Shown: one piece after another, positions 33,316 through 41,338 of the stretch
Layout: each line of letters starts with the position of its first letter
How positions within the stretch are numbered: the stretch's first letter is position 1
NCBI RefSeq assembly: GCF_018918055.1
Contig: NZ_JAHLPS010000066.1
Location: forward strand, 1 to 54,431
DNA from: Caproiciproducens sp. MSJ-32
GTDB taxonomy: Bacteria; Bacillota; Clostridia; Clostridiales; Clostridiaceae
Length of the DNA stretch: 54,431 nucleotides
Direction of reading: 5' to 3'
The notes under the pieces: generated by a model
The model's input: only the letters and a program-made list of their open reading frames with translations
Database searches by the model: none
What the model was told of the DNA's origin: nothing
Made by a program: the position numbers and the translations under genes

Positions 33316-34551
33316 TTAATCACAACCTTCCTTTTTTATATCAGCATATTTAATTTTAACTCCATCTCTAACTAAAAATACTTCTTCATCAGTTCCAGCC
33401 TGCTCTATATATCTTTTTACTGCAACATCCACAAACTTTTCATCTAGTTCAATGGCATAACAAATCCTATCTGTCTGCTCGCAGGCAACCATTGTAGTTC
33501 CGCTTCCTGAGAACGGCTCAAGAATTATACAGTTTGTAAGGCTTGAATTTTTAATTGGATACGCTATTAAAGCTACTGGCTTCATTGTGCTATGAAGCTT
33601 ACTCTTTGAAGGTTTATCAAATTCCCATACAGTAGTTTCTTTTCTACCTGCATACCAATTATGCCTGCCTTTTTTCTTCCACCCAAATAGGCAGGGTTCA
33701 TGTTTCCATTGATATGGACTGCGTCCTAATACCAAGGATTGCTTTACCCACTGGCACACCCCTGAAAGATAAAAGTTAGCATCCTGAAAAGCATTTCTAA
33801 AAATATGTCCTTTAGTATCTGCGTGGAATACATATATTGAAGCATCATCTGCCATATTGTTTTCCATATTTTTAAATGCATCTAAAAGAAATTTATAAAA
33901 CTCGTCATCCTTTAAATTATCATTTTTAATTGTGCCTTGGCTTCCATCATAGCATACACCGTACGGAGGATCTGTAACCACTAAATTAGCTTTTTTACCA
34001 TCCATTAACTTTTCATATGTTTCAGCTTTTGTACTGTCCCCGCAAATCAGTCTGTGCCTTCCAAGCAGCCACAAATCTCCCTGCTTTGAAATTACAGGTT
34101 CTTTTAAAGCATCTTCAACATCAAAATCATCTTCTTTTATTTCCTTGTCATGAACATTGCTAAACAGTTCTTCTATCTCCGGCGGTTCAAAACCTGTAAA
34201 GGAAACATCATAATCTATACTCTGCAAATCCTTAATAAGCTCAGCAAGAAGTGCTTCATTCCACTCTCCGCTTATCTTATTAAGTGCCACATTCAAAGCC
34301 TTTTCTTTTGTTTTATCTATATCAATAACAACACAATCAACTTCTGTATAGCCTAAGCTTTTTAAAACCTTCCATCTTTGATGACCGCCAATAATTGTAA
34401 GGTCTGAATTTACAATAATGGGATCTACATATCCAAATTCAGTTAAACTGTTTTTTATCTTTTCATATTCCTTATCACCCGGCTTTAAATCTTTTCTCGG
34501 ATTATATTTAGCAGGTATAAGGCTGTCTATTTTTAACTTCCTAAACTGCAT
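33316..34551 (-). CDS. ParB-N / DNA (N4/N6) methyltransferase fusion
   Basis: About 411 aa from ATG 34551 (GGGGAGG upstream). The N-terminus (about 1-125) is a ParB/Srx-like domain (KIDSLIPAKYNPRKDLK and IIGGHQRWKVLKSLG). The C-terminus is a beta-class amino-methyltransferase with VVTDPPYGV and the SAM-binding PFSGSGTTMVACEQ. Such fusions are common in Firmicute phages; the ParB-like part may add DNA binding or nucleotide hydrolysis. It stands between a zinc-finger/HTH protein and the C5 methylase in one operon. Confidence 0.9.
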   Translation of the reverse strand: MQFRKLKIDSLIPAKYNPRKDLKPGDKEYEKIKNSLTEFGYVDPIIVNSDLTIIGGHQRWKVLKSLGYTEVDCVVIDIDKTKEKALNVALNKISGEWNEALLAELIKDLQSIDYDVSFTGFEPPEIEELFSNVHDKEIKEDDFDVEDALKEPVISKQGDLWLLGRHRLICGDSTKAETYEKLMDGKKANLVVTDPPYGVCYDGSQGTIKNDNLKDDEFYKFLLDAFKNMENNMADDASIYVFHADTKGHIFRNAFQDANFYLSGVCQWVKQSLVLGRSPYQWKHEPCLFGWKKKGRHNWYAGRKETTVWEFDKPSKSKLHSTMKPVALIAYPIKNSSLTNCIILEPFSGSGTTMVACEQTDRICYAIELDEKFVDVAVKRYIEQAGTDEEVFLVRDGVKIKYADIKKEGCD

Positions 34552-34555
34552 CTTC

Positions 34556-34981
34556 TTAAACCTCCCCAAACCTTGATTTTATATAGCAGCTGTGACTGCA
34601 GTATTTTCTGTTTTTATTTCCATAAGAGCTGAACTCTTTCTGGCAATAGGCACAGGTATATTTATAAACAGCTGTATCCTTTCTGTTTCTTTTATCTTGA
34701 TTATTTTTCCACCAGATTCTCCTGCATTCTTCACAGCAGAATTTCCTTACTCTCCCTTTTTTCTTTTGTTTTAATTTCTTACCACAGTGAAGGCATACAA
34801 GACTCTGCTTTTTCATCTCTTCAATGTTCAAACTTACTACAGAAACATCACCGCAAAGACCATTCCTTTTACAGTAGCTTTTTACTGAATCTCTTGATAA
34901 ACCAAGAACTGCAGCTATTGCTTTATATCCTAAACCTTTAAGCCTTAGTTCATGAATCTGCTGTTTTTCCACCTTAGTCAA
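34556..34981 (-). CDS. HTH and zinc-finger DNA-binding protein
   Basis: 141 aa from TTG 34981 (GGAGG upstream). The N-terminus is a helix-turn-helix (KGLGYKAIAAVLGLSRDSVK), followed by a zinc finger CLHCGKKLK...CCEEC and a second one CAYCQKEF...YCSHSC. Probably a DNA-binding regulator or an accessory factor for the methylases just downstream. No enzyme motif. It is the first gene after the cos-like region. Confidence 0.75.
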   Translation of the reverse strand: MTKVEKQQIHELRLKGLGYKAIAAVLGLSRDSVKSYCKRNGLCGDVSVVSLNIEEMKKQSLVCLHCGKKLKQKKKGRVRKFCCEECRRIWWKNNQDKRNRKDTAVYKYTCAYCQKEFSSYGNKNRKYCSHSCYIKSRFGEV

Positions 34982-35239
34982 TTTCTTTATGCCTCCTTTC
35001 CTTTTTGCGATAAGATTAATGCAAAATCTTTAGAAAATGCCATAAAAACATTTAAAAATCACTCATTGAACTTGATTTTTGAATAGTTTTTATATAAACA
35101 TCAAAAGCCTATAAATCCTTGTATTTTTAAGGTTTACAGGCTTTTACTTCTGATTTTTTACAGATACTTATCTGCAAAATATAAAACAGCTTGATTGCTG
35201 ATTTTCCAATGGCTACATCTGATTTTATATGAAATATAT

Positions 35240-35391
35240 GCTACCCCCCTTATCAAATTCTGCGAAATTTCGTGCGAAGGGAGCCGCCCGACGTAGGGGG
35301 GTTCAAGTGGTGAGGAAATATACCCCCCTACCCTTTCTCGAAGAATTATCAACAGATTATCAACAAGTTATTAACACAGCATTGTTGATAA
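35240..35391. other. cos-like packaging region with phased repeats
   Basis: The 400 bp between the zinc-finger gene (34981) and the HNH gene (35394) are unusually GC-rich in part. ACCCCCCT occurs near 35242 and 35321, with the complementary AGGGGGG between them near 35296, around a CG-rich core (CGCCCGACG). Next come TTATCAACA at 35346 and 35357 and TTATTAACA at 35368, exactly 11 bp apart, and the inverse TGTTGATAA at 35383. HNH plus such a block is typical of cos sites of cos-type phages; the repeats could bind the small terminase or DnaA. Role inferred. An open 64-codon frame here looks like a by-product of the GC core. Confidence 0.55.
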
Positions 35392-35393
35392 CT

Positions 35394-35774
35394 TTAATAA
35401 GAGTAGACTCTTCCCTTCTTTCCCCATCTACCATCTTCCTTAGCGGTCTTCCTATCATGACATCTTTTGCATAAACTCTGCCAATTGCTCTCATCCCAGA
35501 ACAGCCTTTCATCACCTTGATGAGGTTTAATATGATCCACTACAGTTGCGGCAGTAACAATCCCCTTTCTTTTACACTCTTTACACAGTGGGTGTTTATG
35601 CAGAAACTGTTTCCTAAGTCTTCTCCATCTACTACTATTATAAAGGTAGCCGTAAGGTCTGCAGGTTTTATTGTAGTTTTTATCTATCTCCTTTTGATGT
35701 TTCTCACAGTATCTGCTACAGGTAAGTTCAGGACAGGCAGGATAACTGCAGGGTCGTTTAGGTTTTACTGGCAT
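35394..35774 (-). CDS. HNH endonuclease associated with packaging
   Basis: About 126 aa, MPVKPKRPCSYPACPELTCS, with a Cys-rich N-terminus, SSRWRRLRKQFLHKHPLC and the HNH core VVDHIKPHQGD...NWQSLCKRCHD. This is the classical phage HNH protein (gp74-like) found beside terminase and cos, which stimulates cos cleavage. Here it is 5 kb from terS because an accessory block lies between. ATG 35774 has GGGAGG ten bases upstream; an ATG two codons earlier is possible. Confidence 0.88.
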   Translation of the reverse strand: MPVKPKRPCSYPACPELTCSRYCEKHQKEIDKNYNKTCRPYGYLYNSSRWRRLRKQFLHKHPLCKECKRKGIVTAATVVDHIKPHQGDERLFWDESNWQSLCKRCHDRKTAKEDGRWGKKGRVYSY

Positions 35775-35906
35775 ATACATCAGTCCTCCCAAGTTATGTT
35801 TTTGCATAAGAAAAACCACCACAGTTTTTTCTGTGATGGCTTTTTGCTAATATCTCTCTATTTTATATAAGACAACATTTAATACTCTAATTCAATCAAC
35901 TTTACT

Positions 35907-36113
35907 CTACTTTTTTGTTTTTAATTTAAAAATCCCTGTTTTCATAAGAGTATTTTTAAGCTTGCGGCAATCAGAACAGATGTAATTATAGTGTTGAATA
36001 TAATTATATGACTTTACTTCCGTGCCGCAAAAGATACAGCGGGGATAATATCTGCTTTGTCTGCCACACTTTTCAATTCTAATACCATCTTGTAAAGCTT
36101 CTTTATAACTCAT
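35907..36113 (-). CDS. Small zinc-finger phage protein
   Basis: 68 aa, MSYKEALQDGIRIEKCGRQS, with CIFCGTEV and ICSDCRK forming a probable four-Cys zinc site and a basic C-terminus (KLKTKK). GGAGG upstream of ATG 36113. Unknown function; DNA or RNA binding is plausible. Confidence 0.6.
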   Translation of the reverse strand: MSYKEALQDGIRIEKCGRQSRYYPRCIFCGTEVKSYNYIQHYNYICSDCRKLKNTLMKTGIFKLKTKK

Positions 36114-36170
36114 CTTTCTAATCCTCCAATTATAACTAAATCATATTTTTATACTCTACTTCTATCAACT

Positions 36171-36587
36171 TTACTCTACTCTTTTCAAAGCTGCTATATT
36201 TTCAATTGCTCTATCATGAACTTTATAAGCATTTTGAATACTGTACCCCATCTCTACTGCTATTTGCTCCCAAGATTTAAAGCAGAGATATCTAAGTTCT
36301 AAAAGGGTTTGTTGTTCTGGATTATTAATTTTTTTAATAACATCCATAATATCTCGCTTTAAATCAACTAATGTATCAATATCTCTATTTATTTCATTTT
36401 CCAAATCAACTATTTTTACAATTATATCCTCCATAGAATGCACATTACGAGTTCCACTTGGAGGTGTATCACTTAAAGTAGATGTAGCTTTAGTAGCTAA
36501 TGCTCTTAAAGATACTATCTGCTCCAATTTACTATTAATTCTTTGGTCTATACGATATGCCTGTGATAAATATTCTTTGGATGTCAT
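36171..36587 (-). CDS. DUF1492-type late-gene regulator (sigma-like)
   Basis: 138 aa. An N-terminal helical region is followed by NPEQQTLLELRYLCFKSWEQ and IAVEMGYSIQNAYKVHDRAI, a sigma-region-4-like helix-turn-helix typical of DUF1492/ArpU-type proteins. These usually activate late operons in Firmicute phages. It lies just before the HNH/terminase region, the expected place. ATG 36587 has GGAGGAG and overlaps the upstream gene's end. Confidence 0.8.
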   Translation of the reverse strand: MTSKEYLSQAYRIDQRINSKLEQIVSLRALATKATSTLSDTPPSGTRNVHSMEDIIVKIVDLENEINRDIDTLVDLKRDIMDVIKKINNPEQQTLLELRYLCFKSWEQIAVEMGYSIQNAYKVHDRAIENIAALKRVE

Positions 36588-36588
36588 A

Positions 36589-36891
36589 CTAAATCTCCTC
36601 CTTTAACCAAGGCATTTTGCCACCATAAAAACTTTCTGAAATTTTAAATTGTTTATCTTTATCTAAAGTTTTTATTCTCTTAAAAGTCAAATGCTTTTCC
36701 TTCTGAAGCTGCTGCTTAGTTTTATAAAAGCTGCAACTTAGCTCATCACATTTTTTAACATTTAGCACACTGCATTTCCCTTTTCTTAAGGCAAAACAAC
36801 TATTTATTACTTTTTTCTTTTTAAATTCCTTTATTCCATTCCCAACAGCCTTTGCAGCTGTAGGATCTGAGTATGCTTGTCTATCGGCCAT
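36589..36891 (-). CDS. Hypothetical phage protein, Cys-rich
   Basis: 100 aa, MADRQAYSDPTAAKAVGNGI, basic, with four Cys (CFALRKGKC and CDELSC) in a possible metal site. Unrecognised. Its ribosome site AAGGGG can pair with an upstream CCCT (near 36905) in a small hairpin, which may limit translation. Coupled to the DUF1492 gene downstream. Confidence 0.6.
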   Translation of the reverse strand: MADRQAYSDPTAAKAVGNGIKEFKKKKVINSCFALRKGKCSVLNVKKCDELSCSFYKTKQQLQKEKHLTFKRIKTLDKDKQFKISESFYGGKMPWLKEEI

Positions 36892-37088
36892 TTACAATTC
36901 CCCCTTACTCAGGGAGTACATGATACCTAGTTATATATATATATTTCTTTTTTATATAATAATATTTTTATATATACTATATTTTGTTATATAAAAGGTA
37001 TATACATCTTAGACATCTTGTACCCCGTTGATTTTACTTGCTTTTAATCTTGTACCTATGTTGAACTGATATAAAACCCATCTTGTAC
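36892..37088. promoter_or_regulatory. Intergenic region with three ATCTTGTAC repeats
   Basis: A 197-bp gap between the primase and the next gene downstream. ATCTTGTAC occurs at 37015-37023, 37047-37055 and 37080-37088, spaced 32 and 33 bp (about three helical turns); TCTTGTAC recurs at 39101-39108 near the polymerase. The left half is an AT-rich run. Probably binding sites of a phage regulator. No small gene seen. Confidence 0.5.
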
Positions 37089-38978
37089 TTACAGTTTCAC
37101 AAATATCCTGTATTTTTTACCATCAATTTTTTTATCTATAATTTTATAACCGAACCTCTTGGTAATCTGTCTTGAAAATTCTATATGACTTAAAGGCTGC
37201 AGATTATTATTCAAGCAAAACTCCAAATAATTCTTATAGACATTTTTCGTTGGCTCATTTTCCACTTGTGTTTCATATTCTTCATAAAACTCAATAATTG
37301 GATTGTTGGTCTTCTCATATTCTTTAAGCTCATGCTCCACTTGTATGGATTTTGTGAACTTTTTATTTTGTAGGATTCTTTTAAGCCCCTTTAAACCCAA
37401 TAAAATCAAATATTCCATGGACTCTTTTGTCCTTAATTCATATTTAATATCTGGTCTGAAATCAGGATCATCTGCTGTAAACTTTGCCTTAAACGGAATT
37501 ATAAGAAGTCTTCTTTGGACAGCTCCTGTTTTATCCTTAACCCTTGGAACATTATTGGCTGAAAATAAAAGCTTGGAGTAATTATTAAAATCAAAAGGGT
37601 CTTTGCCTTTCCTCTCTGCATTAACTCTATCCCCTGTAACAAGCTTCTTAAACATTGAAGGCTCTGCAATAAATTCATCTCCAATATCGTCACCAATATT
37701 TGCAAGCTTTCCAAATAATTCTGCTGTTTTAAATCGCTCTCCCAACTCCTTTAAATCAAGAGCAGCAATATTAGAAATACCTATAAGAGTAGTTACCATA
37801 TCCAAAAATGTTGATTTCCCATTTTGTTTTTCACCAGTTAAAATGAAAGCTTTTCCAATTTCATTTCTTCTATAAAATGTGTATCCTATAAGTTCTTCAA
37901 GTACACTTCTAATTTCAGCATCATTGCAGCTGATTTTATCTAAGGTTTTATCTGCTAATTCGAAATAAGCATTTGGGTTATAATCCCATGGAATTTTGTT
38001 AGTGATGATAAAATCTGGAGAATGTTCTGTAAAAGAATCATCTATTATGTTATAAATTCCATTGTTAAATGCTATGCGATTATAATCTTCAAAGCTTGGA
38101 ATGACGTTATTAGTAATAAGTTCTAGGTAATTTATAGTTTCATTCCTCTTTGCTTTATTAAGCTCTGATAAATGTTTAATCATAGCTGATTCAATTTCCA
38201 AAGTACTATTTTTATAAATTCCGTCCTTATAAACGTGGAGCTGGTTATTAATTTTAATAATGTGCTCTTCTTCTTTTAAGAATTTTGCAAACTGGTCATG
38301 AAGAAATTTTGATTTCTTATAAAAAGACTGTTTAAGAAAAGCTCCATCACGAAGAATAGTATCTAACTCCCTTTGATCCACTGGTGTCTTTAAAACATAT
38401 CTATTAATCAATGTAATGATGTTTCTAATACTGTCCTTACTAAAACCTTCTGATTGTAAAGTAAGAATATAATTAAAAAGTTCTTGGTTTCTCCCATCTC
38501 CTTCATCTAAATTAGAAAAGTCAGGTGCGAATTTTATTGGTTTTAGCCATTCTGGAAGAAAATCAACTTCGTCAGTTTTATTTAACCATCTTCGTGTTTT
38601 GCCACCAACTTTTAATGGAACAACTGCATTTTTCAAGCCAAGGCCTACATCAACTGTTAACCCTATAGGTGTTTTAACTTTTACTTTTCTTGTTTTTAAA
38701 TCTGTATTTTTAAAATAAAAATGCATACCTCTGTCGGTTTTTAAAATACTGCACTTAACATTTAAATCTATAATCATAGCTTTAATAATTTCAGCCTCTT
38801 CCATAGAATCCAAATCTATCTGGACAATATCATCTTTTAATATGCCGCCATAATCATTTCTTGTTTTCCTTATATAATCATAGTTGTAAAATTCTTTTCT
38901 ATTTTTATATTCTTCAATAGGTTTCTTACCCTTAAGTGGAATATACCCTTTGAAAATTTCCACTTTAATATTCACCAC
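37089..38978 (-). CDS. Phage primase-helicase (prim-pol + D5/P4-type SF3 helicase)
   Basis: About 629 aa. The N-terminal part (about 1-150) looks like an archaeo-eukaryotic prim-pol domain (VQIDLDS, DRGMHFYFK). The middle has a D5_N region, and the SF3 helicase has Walker A FILTGEKQNGKSTFLDM, Walker B-like NIGDDIGDEF, and KLLFSANNVPRVKDKTGAVQ with the Arg finger region. It unwinds the origin and primes DNA synthesis. The start is uncertain: a GTG five codons inside also has a fair ribosome site. Confidence 0.9.
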   Translation of the reverse strand: MVNIKVEIFKGYIPLKGKKPIEEYKNRKEFYNYDYIRKTRNDYGGILKDDIVQIDLDSMEEAEIIKAMIIDLNVKCSILKTDRGMHFYFKNTDLKTRKVKVKTPIGLTVDVGLGLKNAVVPLKVGGKTRRWLNKTDEVDFLPEWLKPIKFAPDFSNLDEGDGRNQELFNYILTLQSEGFSKDSIRNIITLINRYVLKTPVDQRELDTILRDGAFLKQSFYKKSKFLHDQFAKFLKEEEHIIKINNQLHVYKDGIYKNSTLEIESAMIKHLSELNKAKRNETINYLELITNNVIPSFEDYNRIAFNNGIYNIIDDSFTEHSPDFIITNKIPWDYNPNAYFELADKTLDKISCNDAEIRSVLEELIGYTFYRRNEIGKAFILTGEKQNGKSTFLDMVTTLIGISNIAALDLKELGERFKTAELFGKLANIGDDIGDEFIAEPSMFKKLVTGDRVNAERKGKDPFDFNNYSKLLFSANNVPRVKDKTGAVQRRLLIIPFKAKFTADDPDFRPDIKYELRTKESMEYLILLGLKGLKRILQNKKFTKSIQVEHELKEYEKTNNPIIEFYEEYETQVENEPTKNVYKNYLEFCLNNNLQPLSHIEFSRQITKRFGYKIIDKKIDGKKYRIFVKL

Positions 38979-38991
38979 CTTTTTGCTTTAT

Positions 38992-39153
38992 AATTTGGAA
39001 GGTTTTTATACCAAATTGCCATATATTTTGGGAGGTTTTTATACCAAATTACATATGAAATATCCCAAATAATATTAAATTCAGCCTGTTTTTTTACTTT
39101 TCTTGTACTGAAACTAGCCAATTTTTAATGTATTTTGGGATATACCTCCCAAA
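38992..39153. repeat. Cluster of palindromic TTTGG...CCAAA sites (origin or operator)
   Basis: The gap between polymerase and primase holds three palindromes: AATTTGG...CCAAATT (38992-39017), TTTGG...CCAAA (39026-39050) and TTTGGGA...TCCCAAA (39134-39153), plus a half-site ATCCCAAAT near 39062. The first two share the core GGTTTTTATACCAAATT. They flank the start of the primase gene, suggesting binding sites of the replication initiator or a repressor. Confidence 0.65.
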
Positions 39154-39166
39154 TTCCTATTAATTT

Positions 39167-40858
39167 TTATATGATTTCACCAACAAAATCTTCAATTCTT
39201 TTCTTTGCTAAATTTATATACCACTCCTTATCAAGGCGTCTTGGGACTCTTTTTTCTATAACACTGTCATTTACTATAAAACATCTATCAGGTGTATTTG
39301 CTATTTTTTCAACTCTGCCACTAGGCTTTACTTTAAAAACTCCTTTGTCATCTTCATTCTTTGATGCAAATACTCTTAATGTCTTTTCCTTTAAAGGTTT
39401 GTCCCCATAAAGAGCATGAGAATATTTATAAGTAAGCTTTACAACCTTTTGAAACATTAAAAGCTCCTTACATTCCGTTATAGTTTTTTCTACTGGAAAA
39501 CCTTCTATAAAATATTTCTTTAAAGCTAAGTTTATTATAGGCAGATCATTATCAATACTGTTTAGTTCCTTAACATAGGCACCTTTAGATTTAAAACCGC
39601 CGTCTTCTTTAATAATGATGTAGTTATTTACATCCTTTTGATATATCTTCTTAAAGATTTCAAAATCAAGCTTCATAAAAGTCCTATCTTCCCATTCCTT
39701 ACAGATTTCTTTGATTTTATCTAAATCTGATTTCCTATTTATTTTTCCTATTAAACCATCAGTATTGGACTGAATTAAAGTCCAATGCGGTTCCAGCCTT
39801 TCTATTAAATCTAAAAGTAAAAGCTGTCCTGCTACGCATACATTATTAGCCTGTCTTGGGTCATAGAGGTTATTGTATTTGTATTTCATAGCACCATAGG
39901 TACTGTTTAGAACAATTTTATAAGGCTGCTGCATTGGGTTCTTTTCAGCCTTTAGCTTTATACGTTCCTTATATATTTCTTTATAAAATGCAGGGTCTTC
40001 TACATTTCTTGATAAAAATCCATACTCTATCATCAAAGACGGGTAAAAAGAAACTACATCCACATTTAAAAGAATTCCTTCACCTGTATATTTTTCTTTT
40101 GCACCATGAAGCCCACCCCATGCAAATACATGAGGTACACCACTTATATTTATTTCTAATGATTTATCATAACTGTGATTACTTGAATTTTTGTACCAAT
40201 CAACAACCTCATTGTATTTATTTATTTTTAAATTATTTGGTATATTAAGTTCAAATTCATCACAGCGATTTATTTTATTGGCTTTTAAAATAACTGCTGC
40301 AAGCTGTGCCTTTGTTTTACTTATATATTTAAGCGGCAGTTTAAAAGCTTTAAGTAAAGCTATATGACTATCAAATTCCTCTTTACGATGTAAAAATATT
40401 TCTATAGTCTGCTCAACATCATGGGTACAGTATTTTACTACTTCCTCTAATTCTTCTTCTGTTAACTTTCTATCTATTGAAAAGCTTACAGTGCTTTCTC
40501 TAATATCATTTCCCATAAATCCTTCTAGTTCTTTTAAACCGTGAGTTGTTGTCATAATATCAAATTCATAAAGCTGTATCTTTTGAAATAGAGAGCTGTA
40601 CTGCCATCCTTGATTTTTTTCTGCTATAATGAAGCTGGAGATACTATGTGGGTCAAAACCGCAAAGGATACCTTTTAAAATATACTGATCATAATGATGG
40701 CTGTTATAGCCAATCCAGATATGTTCTTTATGTTCTTCATAAAATGATGCTAATTTCTTAGCATCATTTATAAAGACATATTTTTGATGATTAATAGGGT
40801 CTATTACGACGAAGAGCCAATCTTGCAGGAAAACCTCTGCGTCAAAGAATAGAATCAT
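39167..40858 (-). CDS. Family B DNA polymerase
   Basis: 563 aa. An exonuclease-like N-terminus (FFDAEV, then YNSHHYD and HDVEQT, giving Exo I-III acids) is followed by polymerase motif A DVVSFYPSLMI, motif B KIVLNSTYGAMK and motif C QSNTDGLI. These mark a compact phage family B polymerase. It is smaller than cellular members. ATG 40858 follows GAGGTTTAATAGGT and is six bases from the upstream gene. Confidence 0.9.
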   Translation of the reverse strand: MILFFDAEVFLQDWLFVVIDPINHQKYVFINDAKKLASFYEEHKEHIWIGYNSHHYDQYILKGILCGFDPHSISSFIIAEKNQGWQYSSLFQKIQLYEFDIMTTTHGLKELEGFMGNDIRESTVSFSIDRKLTEEELEEVVKYCTHDVEQTIEIFLHRKEEFDSHIALLKAFKLPLKYISKTKAQLAAVILKANKINRCDEFELNIPNNLKINKYNEVVDWYKNSSNHSYDKSLEINISGVPHVFAWGGLHGAKEKYTGEGILLNVDVVSFYPSLMIEYGFLSRNVEDPAFYKEIYKERIKLKAEKNPMQQPYKIVLNSTYGAMKYKYNNLYDPRQANNVCVAGQLLLLDLIERLEPHWTLIQSNTDGLIGKINRKSDLDKIKEICKEWEDRTFMKLDFEIFKKIYQKDVNNYIIIKEDGGFKSKGAYVKELNSIDNDLPIINLALKKYFIEGFPVEKTITECKELLMFQKVVKLTYKYSHALYGDKPLKEKTLRVFASKNEDDKGVFKVKPSGRVEKIANTPDRCFIVNDSVIEKRVPRRLDKEWYINLAKKRIEDFVGEII

Positions 40859-40863
40859 ACCTA

Positions 40864-41319
40864 TTAAACCTCAAATACTTCAGTAATTTTAAAAGTTTTA
40901 AATCCTTTGTTGGTTTCCCCATACTCTACTGCATATTCTAAATTGCCATCAATTGCTTCATGGATATCAAGTATTAAATCGTAGTATTGTGAAAAACTTT
41001 CAAACTCTACTTCTATTCCAGCTTCAAGAGATCTTAAAAATTCATTAGCGTTATGAAGTCCGAAAGCTGTGTTTATAACTTGGTTCATAAACAATATGGA
41101 ATTTTGATATTCGCCAGATAAGATTTTCATCCAGCAGGATAACATAGGTTTACCTGTCTTTGACTCTACAAGTTCCATTTTTTCAATTTTTACCTCATAT
41201 GTTCCAAGGGGTACATCTTTGTATTGTCCTTCTCCTGTTCCTACATTTTTTAAGTCTTCCTTTAAACCCTTAATATCAAATTCCTTATCAAACTTAGCAA
41301 ATAAATTTTTTGTTGCCAT
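40864..41319 (-). CDS. DUF669 protein (probable ssDNA-binding)
   Basis: 151 aa, MATKNLFAKFDKEFDIKGLK, with YKDVPLGTYEVKIEKMELVE, GKPMLSCWMKILSGEYQNSILFMNQV split over two strands, and an acidic C-terminus, the DUF669 pattern found beside phage polymerases. Likely a single-strand DNA-binding or recombination accessory protein. Confidence 0.82.
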   Translation of the reverse strand: MATKNLFAKFDKEFDIKGLKEDLKNVGTGEGQYKDVPLGTYEVKIEKMELVESKTGKPMLSCWMKILSGEYQNSILFMNQVINTAFGLHNANEFLRSLEAGIEVEFESFSQYYDLILDIHEAIDGNLEYAVEYGETNKGFKTFKITEVFEV

Positions 41320-41338
41320 AATTATCTCCTCCTATTTT

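Noticed and set aside
35158-35352. 64-codon open frame in the cos-like region
   Set aside because: It has no good ribosome site, no family resemblance, and runs through the GC-rich repeat block. Most likely a by-product of base composition.
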